Positions 8,663 to 18,968 are shown, counted from the stretch's first letter. The stretch is DNA of 64,000 bases from Paludibacter sp. (GCA_019163375.1 JAFLKK010000007.1:655813-719812), one strand, 5' to 3'. Notes: generated by a model from the sequence alone, not told the origin. Made by a program: numbers and translations.

Positions 8663-8665
8663 TAT
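8630..8665 (+). terminator. Weak terminator-like hairpin
   Basis: TCGGGTCG pairs with CGACCCGA across a 14-base loop and is followed by TTTTATTAATTTTC. There is no known gene upstream on this strand; see the candidate small RNA. Confidence 0.4.
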
Positions 8666-8697
8666 TAATTTTCAATCTTTTACCTGACCTTAAATGA

Positions 8698-8735
8698 AAA
8701 AAGCAGACTTTGAAATTATTCAAAGTCTGCTTTTT
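8698..8735 (-). terminator. Strong terminator after asd
   Basis: AAAAAGCAGACTTTG pairs with CAAAGTCTGCTTTTT across an 8-base loop, a perfect 15-bp stem with a T tail on either strand. It lies 30 bases past the asd stop on the minus strand and would also stop rightward transcripts. Confidence 0.8.
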
Positions 8736-8765
8736 AATTTAATATAGAATCAGGTAATACTCTGA

Positions 8766-9773
8766 TTATATGTTTTTTTCAGCAATCAGGTATTCTGCAA
8801 TTTGCACTGCATTTAGAGCAGCCCCTTTTTTAATTTGATCGCTAACGCACCAGAAAGTAAGTCCATTCGGATTTGAAATATCTTTGCGAAGACGTCCTAT
8901 GTGTACCGGATCTTTTCCCGAAAGAAACAATGGCATTGGGTATTTCTTTTCTGCAGGATTGTCTATCATAACAACACCCGGAGCTACTGCAAATGCTGCA
9001 CGAGCTTCTTCAACGCTTACCGGTTTTTCGGTTTCTAACCATACACTTTCAGAGTGAGCACGCAAAGCTGGCACACGAACACACATTGCACTAACTTCTA
9101 CGTCAGAATGCATGATTTTACGTGTTTCGTGGTACATTTTCATTTCCTCTTTGGTATAACCGTTGTCTGTGAATACATCCACTTGTGGTATTAAGTTGTA
9201 TGCCAATTGATAAGCAAATTTACTTACGGTAACTTCTTCACCTGCTAAAACTTGTTTGTATTGCAATTCTAATTCGTCCATTGCAGCTGCACCTGCTCCT
9301 GAAGCCGCTTGGTAAGTAGATACGTGAACACGTTTGATGTGTGATATATTTTCAATGGCTTTCAATGCTACTACCATTTGAATAGTAGTACAGTTTGGGT
9401 TAGCAATAATTCCGCGGGGACGATCTTTTGCATCGGCAGCGTTTACTTCAGGTACTACCAATGGAATATCGTTATCCATACGGAATGCACTTGAGTTATC
9501 AATCATTACTGCTCCAAATTTGGTTATATCTTCAGCAAATTCTTTCGAAATGCTTGCGCCTGCTGAGGTAAATGCGATATCGATTCCCTTAAAATCATCA
9601 CCGTGTTTGAGCTCCTTAACGGTGAGTTTTTCACCTTTATACTCATAAACACTGCCCGCGCTGCGCGCTGATCCAAAAAGAACCAGTTCAGTCAATGGGA
9701 AATTGCGTTCTGCTAACACACGCAAGAATTCTTGTCCAACGGCACCACTTGTGCCTACAATTGCTACTCTCAT
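8766..9773 (-). CDS. asd: Aspartate-semialdehyde dehydrogenase
   Basis: Asd reduces aspartyl phosphate to aspartate semialdehyde, the branch point to lysine/diaminopimelate, methionine and threonine. The NADP-binding motif GTSGAVGQ is at residues 7-14. The catalytic cysteine is C128 in NPNCTT and the acid/base histidine is H240 in [11 protein letters not shown]. Length, 335 residues, is normal. It stands alone on the minus strand with a strong terminator after it and a possible promoter about 200 bases upstream. Confidence 0.96.
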   Translation of the reverse strand: MRVAIVGTSGAVGQEFLRVLAERNFPLTELVLFGSARSAGSVYEYKGEKLTVKELKHGDDFKGIDIAFTSAGASISKEFAEDITKFGAVMIDNSSAFRMDNDIPLVVPEVNAADAKDRPRGIIANPNCTTIQMVVALKAIENISHIKRVHVSTYQAASGAGAAAMDELELQYKQVLAGEEVTVSKFAYQLAYNLIPQVDVFTDNGYTKEEMKMYHETRKIMHSDVEVSAMCVRVPALRAHSESVWLETEKPVSVEEARAAFAVAPGVVMIDNPAEKKYPMPLFLSGKDPVHIGRLRKDISNPNGLTFWCVSDQIKKGAALNAVQIAEYLIAEKNI

Positions 9774-9924
9774 TGTTTTAAAAATTAAGAATGACCCTCA
9801 GTCCGTTGGTTAACGGATCTTTTTGTTTCGAGGAATTATTTCAGAAATAGTTTTATTATGTTTTTTTAATATATTTAGCTTAAAATATATTCCAATTTCC
9901 TTAATATAATGTGAATTAAATTAT

Positions 9925-9932
9925 TATTTTTG
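9925..9932 (+). promoter_or_regulatory. -7-like box TATTTTTG for the giant repeat gene
   Basis: TATTTTTG fits TAnnTTTG and lies 72 bases before the ATG of the 2730-residue protein. No good -33 element is seen. Confidence 0.4.
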
Positions 9933-9968
9933 TATTAATGTATTTTTTAGACTTCCCTAAATTTTCCG

Positions 9969-9976
9969 CAAAAGTA
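9969..9976 (-). promoter_or_regulatory. -7-like box TACTTTTG, possibly for asd
   Basis: On the minus strand this reads TACTTTTG, fitting TAnnTTTG. It would give asd a leader of about 190 bases and would overlap the rightward promoter region of the giant gene. Confidence 0.3.
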
Positions 9977-10004
9977 ATTCATTTTAAACTAAAAATGACA
10001 CATT

Positions 10005-13000
10005 ATGAAGAATTTAAGCGTTTTTTTAGCGATTTTCGTTCCATTTTTTTGTTTCAGTCAGGTGAACGAAACTTTTTTGGATGGAAACTTTATAAATAAT
10101 CCAATTTGGACAGGAACTTCTTCCAATTTTTCGGTAAACACATCCATGCAACTTCAATCGAAAGCTGCAGTGGCATCAACTTCTTATCTTTTCACGCCTT
10201 CCGAAGCAATTGATGATGCCACCTGGGAATGTTGGGTGAAAATAAATTATAATCCCTCCTCGGGTAATTATGCCTCCATTTATTTAGTTTCTGACAAAAA
10301 CGATTTAACTTCGGGTTGTAACGGTTATTATGTGCAGGTAGGAGGAACAAACGACGAAGTATCATTGTTCGTGCAAGAGGGCACTACGAAAACAAAAATT
10401 ATTGATGGGGTGGATAAACGCACTGATAGGAACCCGGTTGACTTAAGAGTAAAAGTGACCCGAGATGCTGATGGGAATTTTGCTCTATACAGTAAATTAG
10501 CTACCGAAATCGATTATGTACTCGAAGGAACGATACAAAATACTGCTGTAAAGAGCAGTAATTATTTTGGGTTATTGTATGTCAATACTGCTTCAACCGG
10601 TTTGTATTATTTTTTCGATGATATTTTGGTTACTGGTAATAAAGCGGTGGATAAGGAGTCGCCTATATGGAATCTATTTAATCTTGAGACCCCGAACAAA
10701 CTCAAATTGGGGTTTTCGGAAGCGATGGATTTCTCAGCGAGTACTTTTACGGTTGATAATGGAATGGGGAATCCTATCTCAACGCTCATTTCAGCGGATA
10801 AAACATCCATAGAATTGACTTTTGCCAATGATTTTGAAAAAGGGAAAATTTACAATTTACAAACAACCGGCTTAGCAGATTTAGCAGGAAACGTTCCATC
10901 AACCACTGAAAAAGCAATCGGGATTGTTGAGAAAAAAGAAATAGGCGATTTGATTTTCAACGAAGTGATGTTTGAAAATCCGGAGAACTCATTGGAGTAT
11001 ATCGAGATTTATAACAAATCGGATAAACTGTTGGATGTATCGGGTATGGTTTTTACCACCCGCAAAACAGATGGTACGATGAATACGGGAGTTAGTATCC
11101 CAAAACTGACTCCGCTTTTGCCACCTAAAGGCTATTTGGCACTTTGTTCCAATGCCGAAACGGTTCGCAGTTTTCATGCTTGTCCGCCCGAAAGTAATAT
11201 CATAAGTACTTCATGGACAACGCTCAATAATGAAAGTTCGACTTTAGTGCTTACGAGTGCGGCTAAAGACAGCATTTTTGATGAACTGAAATACGATGTG
11301 AAATGGCATAATTCCTGGGTTGTTAGTCCAAAGGGCATATCGCTCGAACGTACAAGTCCGGATTTGATGACTCAAGATGCGTACTCGTGGCATTCTTCAA
11401 CAGCAGTTGGAAATAATGGCACTCCGGGTTATCAAAATTCGGTTTATGTTGATACTGAATTTCCTGTTTGGAATTCAATCGTCATCGAGCAACCGAATAA
11501 ACTGAAACTCGAATTTTCTGAACGAATGAATTTCACATCGAGCACCTTTACGTTGGACAATGGAATGGGAAGTCCTGTTTCAACAATTATTTCAACGGAT
11601 AAAACATCCATCGAATTGACTTTTGGCAATGATTTTCAAAAAGGGAAGATTTATAATCTACAAACGACCGGGTTATCAGATTTAGCAGGGAACGTTCCAT
11701 CTACTACTCAAAAATCAATTGGTATTGTTGAGAAAAAAGAAATAGGCGATTTGATTTTCAATGAAGTAATGTTTGAGAATCCCGAGAACTCTTTGGAATA
11801 CATTGAGATTTATAACAAATCGGATAAATTGCTGGATGTTTCGGGTATGATTTTTACCACCCGCAAAACAGATGGTACGATGAATACGGGAGTTAGTATC
11901 CCTAAACAGACTCCACTTTTGCCACCTAAAGGCTATTTGGCGTTGTGTTCCAATGCCGAAACGGTTCGCAGTTTTCATGCTTGTCCACCCGAAAGTACTA
12001 TCATAAGTACTTCATGGACAGCACTCAATAACGAAAGTTCGACTTTGGTATTGACAAGTGCAGCTAAGGACAGTATTTTCGATGAACTGAAATACGATGT
12101 GAAATGGCATAATTCATGGGTGGTTAGTCCAAAGGGTATCGCTTTGGAACGCACTAGTCCTGATTTGATGACGCAAGATGCGTACTCGTGGCATTCTTCA
12201 ACAGCTGTTGGAAACAATGGGACTCCGGGTTATCAAAACTCAGTTTATGTTGATACGGAATTTCCTGTTTGGAATTCACTGATCATCGAGCAACCCAATA
12301 AACTGAAACTCGAATTTTCGGAACGAATGGATTTTTCAGCAAGTACTTTTACGGTTGATAATGGAATGGGGAATCCTATCTCAACAGTCATCTCAGCGGA
12401 TAAGACATCCATCGAATTGACTTTTGTCAATGATTTTCAAAAAGGGAAGATATATAATTTGCAAACTTCGGGATTAATAGATTTAGCCGGTAATCAGCTA
12501 GAATTGAAGAGTAAAAGTATTGGTATTGTAGAGAAAAAAGAAATTGGTGATTTGATTTTCAATGAAGTAATGTTTGAAAATCCTGAGAACTCATTGGAAT
12601 ATATCGAGATTTACAATAAATCTGACAAATTGCTAGACGTATCGGGTATGGTTTTTACCACCCGCAAAACAGATGGTACGATGAATACGGGAATTAGTAT
12701 CCCTAAACTGACACCACTTTTACCACCCAAAGGCTATCTGGCACTTTGTTCCAATGCCGAAACGGTTCGCAGTTTTCATGCTTGTCCGCCCGAAAGTACT
12801 ATCATAAGTACTTCATGGACAGCACTCAATAACGAAAGTTCGACTTTAGTGCTTACGAGTGCGGCTAAGGACAGCATTTTCGATGAACTGAAATACGATG
12901 TGAAATGGCAAAATTCATGGGTGGTTAGTCCGAAGGGTATATCGCTGGAGCGTACAAGTCCGGATGTCATGACACAAGATGCGTACTCGTGGCATTCTTC

Positions 13001-16000
13001 AACAGCAGTTGGAAATAATGGAACTCCGGGTTATCAAAATTCGGTTTATGTTGATACGGAGCAACCGATTTGGAATTCATTTACTATCGAGCAACCCAAT
13101 AAACTGAAACTTGGATTTTCGGAAAGAATGGATTTTTCAGCAAGCACTTTCACGCTTGACAATGGAATGGGAAGTCCGGTTTCAACAATTCTTTCAGCGG
13201 ATAAGACATCCATTGAACTGACTTTTGCCAATGATTTTCAGAAAGGAAAGATTTATAATCTGCAAACTAGTGGATTATCTGACCTAGCAGGTAATCAGCC
13301 AGAATTGAATAGTAAATGCATTGGTATTGTTGAGAAAAAAGAAATAGGCGATTTGATTTTCAATGAAGTAATGTTTGAGAATCCCGAGAACTCTTTGGAA
13401 TACATTGAGATTTATAACAAATCGGATAAACTGTTGGATGTATCCGGGATGATTTTCACCACTCGAAAAACAGATGGTACGATGAATACGGGAGTTATTA
13501 TCCCAAAACTGACCCCACTTTTACAACCTAAAGGCTATCTGGCACTGTGTTCCAACGCCGAAACGGTTAAGAGTTTCCATGCTTGTCCGCCCGAAAGTAA
13601 TATCATAAGTACTTCATGGACAACGCTCAATAACGAAAGTTCGACTTTGGTGTTGACCAGTGCGGCTAAGGACAGTATTTTTGATGAACTGAAATATGAT
13701 GTGAAATGGCATAATTTCTGGGTTGTTAGTCCTAAGGGCATATCGTTGGAGCGTACGAGTCCGGATTTAATCACACAAGATGCATATTCGTGGCATTCCT
13801 CAACAGCTGTTGGAAACTATGGTACACCCGGTTATCAAAACTCGGTTTATGTTGATACGGAGCAACCGATTTGGAATTCATTTACTATCGAGCAACCCAA
13901 TAAACTGAAACTTGGATTTTCGGAAAGAATGGATTTTTCAGCAAGCACTTTCACGCTTGACAATGGAATGGGAAGTCCGGTTTCAACAATTCTTTCAGCG
14001 GATAAGACATCCATTGAACTGACTTTTGCCAATGATTTTCAGAAAGGAAAGATTTATAATCTGCAAACTAGTGGATTATCTGACCTAGGAGGTAATCAGC
14101 TTGAATTGACAAAGAAAAGTGTTGGCATTGTTGAGAAAAAAGAAATAGGCGATTTGATTTTCAACGAAGTGATGTTTGAGAATCCGGAGAACTCATTGGA
14201 GTATATCGAGATTTATAACAAATCGGATAAATTGCTGGATGTTTCGGGGATGATTTTTACTACCCGTAAAACAGATGGTACGATGAATACGGGAGTTATT
14301 ATTCCAAAACTGACCCCGCTTTTGCCACCTAAAGGCTATTTGGCACTTTGTTCTAATGCCGAAACTGTTAAGAGTTTCCATGCTTGTCCGCCCGAAAGTA
14401 ATATCATAAGTACTTCATGGACAGCACTCAATAATGAAAGTTCGACTTTAGTCCTTACGAGTGCGGCTAAAGACAGCATTTTCGAAGAACTGAAATACGA
14501 TGTGAAATGGCATAATTCATGGGTGGTTAGTCCGAAGGGAATATCATTGGAACGTACAAGTCCGGATTTGATGACACAAGATGCGTACTCATGGCATTCA
14601 GCTAATTCCAACAACAATTACGGCACTCCCGGTTATCAAAACTCCGTTTATGTTGATACGGAACTTCCTGTTTGGAATTCAATCGTCATCGAGCAGCCCA
14701 ATAAACTGAAACTCGAATTTTCTGAACGAATGAATTTTTCAATGTGTACTTTTGCACTTGATAATGGAATGAGCAGTCCTATCTCAACGGTCATTTCAGC
14801 GGATAAAACATCCATCGAATTGACTTTTGGCAATGATTTTGAGAAAGGGAAAATTTACAATTTACAAACAACCAGCTTAGCAGATTTAGCAGGAAACCTT
14901 CCATCAACTACTCAGAAATCAATCGGGATTATTGAGAAAAAAGAAATAGGTGATTTGATTTTCAACGAGGTAATGTTTGAGAATCCTGAAACTTCATTGG
15001 AGTATATTGAAATTTACAATAAATCGGATAAACTGTTGGATGTATCGGGCATGATTTTCACCACGCGCAAAACAGATGGTACGATGAATACGGGAGTTAT
15101 TATCCCAAAACTGACCCCGCTTTTGCCACCTAAAGGCTATTTGGCACTTTGTTCCAATGCCGAAACGGTTCGCAGTTTTCATGCTTGTCCGCCCCAAAGT
15201 ACTATCATAAGTACTTCATGGACAGCACTCAATAACGAGAGTTCGACTTTAGTGTTGACGAGTGCGGCTAAAGACAGCATTTTTGATGAACTGAAATACG
15301 ATGTAAAATGGCATAATTCATGGGTGGTTAGTCCGAAGGGTATCGCTTTGGAACGCACTAGTCCTGATTTGATCACGCAAGATGCGTATTCGTGGCATTC
15401 TTCAACAGCAGTTGGAAATAATGGCACTCCCGGTTATCAAAACTCGGTTTATGTTGATACGGAACTTCCTGTTTGGAATTCACTGATCATCGAACAGCCC
15501 AATAAACTGAAACTAGGATTTTCGGAACGAATGAATTTTTCAGCAAGCACTTTCACGCTTGACAATGGAATGGGAAGTCCTGTTTCAAAAATTATTTCAA
15601 CGGATAAAACATCCATCGAATTGACTTTTGCAAGTAATTTTGAGAAAGGGAAAATTTATAATATGGCAACTTCTGGTTTGACCGATTTGGCAGGCAATAT
15701 TCCAACAACCACTCAAAAATCTATTGGTATCGTAGAGAAAAAGGAGATAGGTGATTTGATTTTCAATGAAGTAATGTTTGAAAATCCGGAGAACTCCTTG
15801 GAATATATCGAGATTTATAACAAATCGGATAAATTGCTGGATGTTTCGGGGATGATTTTTACTACCCGTAAAACAGATGGTACGATGAATACGGGAGTTA
15901 TTATTCCAAAACTGACCCCGCTTTTGCCACCTAAAGGCTATCTGGCGCTGTGTTCCAACGCCGAAACGGTTAAGAGTTTCCATGCTTGTCCACCCGAAAG

Positions 16001-18197
16001 TAATATCATAAGTACTTCATGGACAGCACTCAATAACGAAAGTTCGACTTTAGTGTTGACCAGTGCGGCTAAGGACAGTATTTTCGATGAACTGAAATAC
16101 GATGTGAAATGGCATAATTTCTGGGTTGTTAGTCCTAAGGGCATATCGTTGGAGCGTACGAGTCCGGATTTAATCACACAAGATGCATATTCGTGGCATT
16201 CTTCAACAGCAGTTGGAAATAATGGCACTCCCGGTTATCAAAACTCGGTTTATGTTGATACGGATCTTCCAATTTGGAATTCACTGATTATCGAACAACC
16301 CAATAAATTGAAACTTGCATTTTCAGAGCGAATGAATTTTTCAGCGAGTACTTTTACGGTTGATAATGGGATGGGCAGTCCTATCTCAACACTCATTTCA
16401 GCTGATAAAACATCCATCGAATTGACTTTTGCTAATGATTTTCAAAAAGGGAAGATATATAATTTACAAACTTCGGGATTAATAGATTTAGCAGGTAATC
16501 AACTTGAATTGAAGAGTAAAAGCATTGGTATTGTTGAGAAAAAAGAAATAGGTGATTTGATTTTCAACGAAGTGATGTTTGAAAATCCGGAGAACTCATT
16601 GGAGTATATCGAGATTTATAACAAATCGGATAAACTGTTGGATGTTTCGGGGATGGTTTTCACTACTCGTAAAACAGATGGTACGATGAATACGGGAGTT
16701 ATTATCCCAAAACTGACCCCGCTTTTGCCACCTAAAGGCCATATGGCGTTGTGTTCCAATGCCGAAACGGTTCGCAGTTTCCATGCTTGTCCACCCGAAA
16801 GTAATATCATAAGTACTTCATGGACAGCACTCAATAACGAGAGTTCGACTTTAGTGTTGACCAGTGCGGCTAAGGACAGCATTTTTGATGAACTGAAATA
16901 CGATGTAAAATGGCATAATTCATGGGTTGTTAGTCCTAAGGGCATATCGCTGGAGCGTACAAGTCCGGATGTGATGACTCAAGATGCATACTCGTGGCAT
17001 TCTTCAACAGCAGTTGGAAATAATGGCACTCCCGGTTATCAAAACTCGGTTTATGTTGATACGGATCTTCCGGTTTGGAATTCATTGATTATTGAACAAC
17101 CCAATAAATTGAAACTTGCATTTTCGGAACGAATGAATTTCTCTGCGAGCACCTTTACGTTGGACAATGGGATGGGAAATCCGGTTTCAACAATCATTTC
17201 AGCTGATAAGACATCCATAGAATTGACTTTTGCAAATGATTTTCAGAAAGGAAAGATTTATAATCTGCAAACTAGTGGATTATCTGACCTAGGAGGTAAT
17301 CAGCTTGAATTGACAAAGAAAAGTGTTGGCATTGTTGAGAAAAAAGAAATAGGCGATTTGATTTTCAACGAAGTGATGTTTGAGAATCCCGAGAACTCTT
17401 TGGAGTATATCGAGATTTATAACAAATCGGATAAACTGTTGGATGTATCGGGTATGGTTTTTGCCACCCGCAAAACAGATGGTACGATGAATACGGGAGT
17501 TATTATCCCTCCGCAAACACATATTTTACCTCATGGCTATCTGGCACTTTGTTCGGATGCGGAATTACTTTGTGCCTATTACTCGTGCCCCGAGGAGACT
17601 AATATAATTTCTACTACATGGAATTCGCTTAATAACGAAAGCACTATATTGGTTCTCACAAATTCGGCGAAAGACAGTATTTTTGATGAATTGCAATATA
17701 ATGTAAAATGGCATAATGCTCTTGTGAAAAATCCGAAAGGTGTGTCATTAGAGCGCATCAATTCCAATTTAGTAACTCAGGCTGCTGCATCGTGGCATTC
17801 AGCTGCTTCAACTACAAACTTTGGAACACCCGGATATCAGAATTCACAATTCAGAGACTTGCTCGACGCTGTAAATGTCGATAAATTCGTGTGGACTGAA
17901 CCCGAGAGTTTCTCGCCTGATAATGATGGTATAAATGATGTTTGTGTTATCAAATATAGGACTGACGCAGCCGGATATGTAGCAAATGTTATGATTTTGA
18001 ATGCAGTCGGGGTGAGGGTTGTTACATTAGGAGCAAATATTTTACTTCCAACCGAAGGTTTCTTGATCTGGGATGGTAAAACGGGAAGTGGTAAAAATGC
18101 AAATGTCGGAATTTATGTACTTTATTTTGAAATGTTTAACCCAAATACCGGCGAAAGAAAACATCGAAAATTGCCAATTGTGGTTTCATCGCTATAA
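10005..18197 (+). CDS. Giant secreted repeat protein: nine Ig-like plus lamin-tail modules, T9SS-like C-terminus
   Basis: A 2730-residue exported protein. Residues 1-19 form a signal peptide (MKNLSVFLAIFVPFFCFSQ). Residues about 20-210 look like a LamG/concanavalin-type beta sandwich. From about residue 217 to 2619 there are nine copies of a 267-residue unit. Each unit has an SbsA/Big_5-type Ig-like half (PNKLKLGFSERM, DKTSIELTFANDF, KIYNLQTSGLSDLAGN) and a lamin-tail-domain half (GDLIFNEVMFENPE, LEYIEIYNKSDKLLDVSG, GYLALCSNAE). The last unit is the most diverged. The final 110 residues contain SFSPDNDGIND and end KHRKLPIVVSSL, resembling the gliding-motility or CHU_C type sorting domain used by type IX secretion. 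Likely role: a surface or secreted structural or adhesive protein. Substrate and exact function are unknown. Neither neighbour suggests a partner. Confidence 0.9.
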   Translation: MKNLSVFLAIFVPFFCFSQVNETFLDGNFINNPIWTGTSSNFSVNTSMQLQSKAAVASTSYLFTPSEAIDDATWECWVKINYNPSSGNYASIYLVSDKNDLTSGCNGYYVQVGGTNDEVSLFVQEGTTKTKIIDGVDKRTDRNPVDLRVKVTRDADGNFALYSKLATEIDYVLEGTIQNTAVKSSNYFGLLYVNTASTGLYYFFDDILVTGNKAVDKESPIWNLFNLETPNKLKLGFSEAMDFSASTFTVDNGMGNPISTLISADKTSIELTFANDFEKGKIYNLQTTGLADLAGNVPSTTEKAIGIVEKKEIGDLIFNEVMFENPENSLEYIEIYNKSDKLLDVSGMVFTTRKTDGTMNTGVSIPKLTPLLPPKGYLALCSNAETVRSFHACPPESNIISTSWTTLNNESSTLVLTSAAKDSIFDELKYDVKWHNSWVVSPKGISLERTSPDLMTQDAYSWHSSTAVGNNGTPGYQNSVYVDTEFPVWNSIVIEQPNKLKLEFSERMNFTSSTFTLDNGMGSPVSTIISTDKTSIELTFGNDFQKGKIYNLQTTGLSDLAGNVPSTTQKSIGIVEKKEIGDLIFNEVMFENPENSLEYIEIYNKSDKLLDVSGMIFTTRKTDGTMNTGVSIPKQTPLLPPKGYLALCSNAETVRSFHACPPESTIISTSWTALNNESSTLVLTSAAKDSIFDELKYDVKWHNSWVVSPKGIALERTSPDLMTQDAYSWHSSTAVGNNGTPGYQNSVYVDTEFPVWNSLIIEQPNKLKLEFSERMDFSASTFTVDNGMGNPISTVISADKTSIELTFVNDFQKGKIYNLQTSGLIDLAGNQLELKSKSIGIVEKKEIGDLIFNEVMFENPENSLEYIEIYNKSDKLLDVSGMVFTTRKTDGTMNTGISIPKLTPLLPPKGYLALCSNAETVRSFHACPPESTIISTSWTALNNESSTLVLTSAAKDSIFDELKYDVKWQNSWVVSPKGISLERTSPDVMTQDAYSWHSSTAVGNNGTPGYQNSVYVDTEQPIWNSFTIEQPNKLKLGFSERMDFSASTFTLDNGMGSPVSTILSADKTSIELTFANDFQKGKIYNLQTSGLSDLAGNQPELNSKCIGIVEKKEIGDLIFNEVMFENPENSLEYIEIYNKSDKLLDVSGMIFTTRKTDGTMNTGVIIPKLTPLLQPKGYLALCSNAETVKSFHACPPESNIISTSWTTLNNESSTLVLTSAAKDSIFDELKYDVKWHNFWVVSPKGISLERTSPDLITQDAYSWHSSTAVGNYGTPGYQNSVYVDTEQPIWNSFTIEQPNKLKLGFSERMDFSASTFTLDNGMGSPVSTILSADKTSIELTFANDFQKGKIYNLQTSGLSDLGGNQLELTKKSVGIVEKKEIGDLIFNEVMFENPENSLEYIEIYNKSDKLLDVSGMIFTTRKTDGTMNTGVIIPKLTPLLPPKGYLALCSNAETVKSFHACPPESNIISTSWTALNNESSTLVLTSAAKDSIFEELKYDVKWHNSWVVSPKGISLERTSPDLMTQDAYSWHSANSNNNYGTPGYQNSVYVDTELPVWNSIVIEQPNKLKLEFSERMNFSMCTFALDNGMSSPISTVISADKTSIELTFGNDFEKGKIYNLQTTSLADLAGNLPSTTQKSIGIIEKKEIGDLIFNEVMFENPETSLEYIEIYNKSDKLLDVSGMIFTTRKTDGTMNTGVIIPKLTPLLPPKGYLALCSNAETVRSFHACPPQSTIISTSWTALNNESSTLVLTSAAKDSIFDELKYDVKWHNSWVVSPKGIALERTSPDLITQDAYSWHSSTAVGNNGTPGYQNSVYVDTELPVWNSLIIEQPNKLKLGFSERMNFSASTFTLDNGMGSPVSKIISTDKTSIELTFASNFEKGKIYNMATSGLTDLAGNIPTTTQKSIGIVEKKEIGDLIFNEVMFENPENSLEYIEIYNKSDKLLDVSGMIFTTRKTDGTMNTGVIIPKLTPLLPPKGYLALCSNAETVKSFHACPPESNIISTSWTALNNESSTLVLTSAAKDSIFDELKYDVKWHNFWVVSPKGISLERTSPDLITQDAYSWHSSTAVGNNGTPGYQNSVYVDTDLPIWNSLIIEQPNKLKLAFSERMNFSASTFTVDNGMGSPISTLISADKTSIELTFANDFQKGKIYNLQTSGLIDLAGNQLELKSKSIGIVEKKEIGDLIFNEVMFENPENSLEYIEIYNKSDKLLDVSGMVFTTRKTDGTMNTGVIIPKLTPLLPPKGHMALCSNAETVRSFHACPPESNIISTSWTALNNESSTLVLTSAAKDSIFDELKYDVKWHNSWVVSPKGISLERTSPDVMTQDAYSWHSSTAVGNNGTPGYQNSVYVDTDLPVWNSLIIEQPNKLKLAFSERMNFSASTFTLDNGMGNPVSTIISADKTSIELTFANDFQKGKIYNLQTSGLSDLGGNQLELTKKSVGIVEKKEIGDLIFNEVMFENPENSLEYIEIYNKSDKLLDVSGMVFATRKTDGTMNTGVIIPPQTHILPHGYLALCSDAELLCAYYSCPEETNIISTTWNSLNNESTILVLTNSAKDSIFDELQYNVKWHNALVKNPKGVSLERINSNLVTQAAASWHSAASTTNFGTPGYQNSQFRDLLDAVNVDKFVWTEPESFSPDNDGINDVCVIKYRTDAAGYVANVMILNAVGVRVVTLGANILLPTEGFLIWDGKTGSGKNANVGIYVLYFEMFNPNTGERKHRKLPIVVSSL
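10653..17861 (+). repeat. Nine tandem 801-bp coding repeats
   Basis: The marker GGCGATTTGATT (or its GGTGAT variant) recurs at 10944, 11745, 12546, 13347, 14148, 14949, 15750, 16551 and 17352, exactly 801 bp apart every time. The register is thus kept through eight intervals without a single insertion or deletion. Units 1-8 are very similar at the DNA level; unit 9 diverges in its second half. Boundaries are approximate, taken at the start of the Ig-like half. Confidence 0.97.
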
Positions 18198-18235
18198 TTT
18201 CGAAATATTAACACGCTATTATCCAACAAATCAGC

Positions 18236-18243
18236 TATCTTTG
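18236..18243 (+). promoter_or_regulatory. -7-like box TATCTTTG for the FKBP cluster
   Basis: TATCTTTG fits TAnnTTTG and lies 140 bases before the first FKBP-family gene. Confidence 0.4.
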
Positions 18244-18383
18244 CAGCGTTTTTTTTGAGTAAAAAAGAAGCGAAAATTCATAATAAGTATTGAAGTTAAG
18301 TATTTGATAAAAATAGTATATAAAAAACAAACCGGCTTAGTTTATCACAAGTTCGAAAACTAAGGTAAAAATTAAATTTTAGA

Positions 18384-18968
18384 ATGGAAAAAGTAAGTTA
18401 TGCATTGGGGTTAAGTTTAGGTAATAATCTTTTAGGAAGCGGAGTTACTGCTTTGGATTATGGTAAATTGGCCAAAGGGATACAAGATGTAATGGAACAA
18501 AACAAACTGGATATGAGTTACGAAGATGCTCAAGCGGTTATAAATGAATTTTTTACCGCCTTGCAAGCAAAAGTAAGCGAAAAAGGGCAAGCAGAAGGAA
18601 AAGCTTTTTTAGCTGAGAATGCTAAACGTAGCGAAGTTGTAACGTTGGCCAGCGGATTACAATACGAAGTAATGACAGCAGGAAATGGTGCAATACCAAC
18701 TGCATCCAACTCAGTAAAAGTACATTACCATGGTACAACCATCGATGGAAATGTTTTCGACAGCTCAGTTAGCCGTGGTGAACCCGCAACCTTTGGTGTA
18801 ACTCAGGTAATCAGCGGTTGGGTAGAAGCACTTCAATTAATGCCGGTTGGATCTAAATGGAAATTGTTTATCCCATCCGACTTAGCTTATGGTGCACAAG
18901 GTGCAGGACAAGCAATTGCTCCACACGCCACTTTGATTTTCGAAGTTGAGCTATTGGACATTGTATAG
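18384..18968 (+). CDS. FKBP-type peptidyl-prolyl isomerase, no signal peptide
   Basis: Catalyses cis/trans isomerisation of Xaa-Pro bonds. Residues 1-80 form the helical FKBP_N dimerisation domain (SYALGLSLGNNLL, YEDAQAVINEFF). Residues about 90-194 form the FKBP isomerase domain with VKVHYHGTTIDGNVFDSS, the [19 protein letters not shown] stretch and LAYGAQGAG. This is the Mip/FklB layout. Unlike the next three genes it starts MEKVSYALGLSLG with no export signal, so it should act in the cytoplasm. It is the first of four consecutive same-strand relatives, 45 bases before the next one, probably co-transcribed. Confidence 0.92.
   Translation: MEKVSYALGLSLGNNLLGSGVTALDYGKLAKGIQDVMEQNKLDMSYEDAQAVINEFFTALQAKVSEKGQAEGKAFLAENAKRSEVVTLASGLQYEVMTAGNGAIPTASNSVKVHYHGTTIDGNVFDSSVSRGEPATFGVTQVISGWVEALQLMPVGSKWKLFIPSDLAYGAQGAGQAIAPHATLIFEVELLDIV

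Larger units (their letters stand above)
8142..8765. other. 650-bp gene-free region between the kinase and asd
   Basis: No convincing coding frame is present; the best is a 23-codon frame at 8519-8590. What can be seen is a promoter-like pair at 8368-8395, an 8-bp stem with T-rich tail at 8630-8665, and the strong asd terminator at 8698-8735. Confidence 0.6.

Noticed and set aside
10607-17767. Many minus-strand reading frames of 60-130 codons inside the giant repeat gene
   Set aside because: They recur every 801 bp as mirror images of the repeat units, have no signal or domain, and exist only because the repeated sense sequence lacks certain codons.
10653-17861. CRISPR-like or mobile repeat array
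   Set aside because: The repeats are coding, 801 bp long and translate to known secreted-domain types without spacers or transposase.
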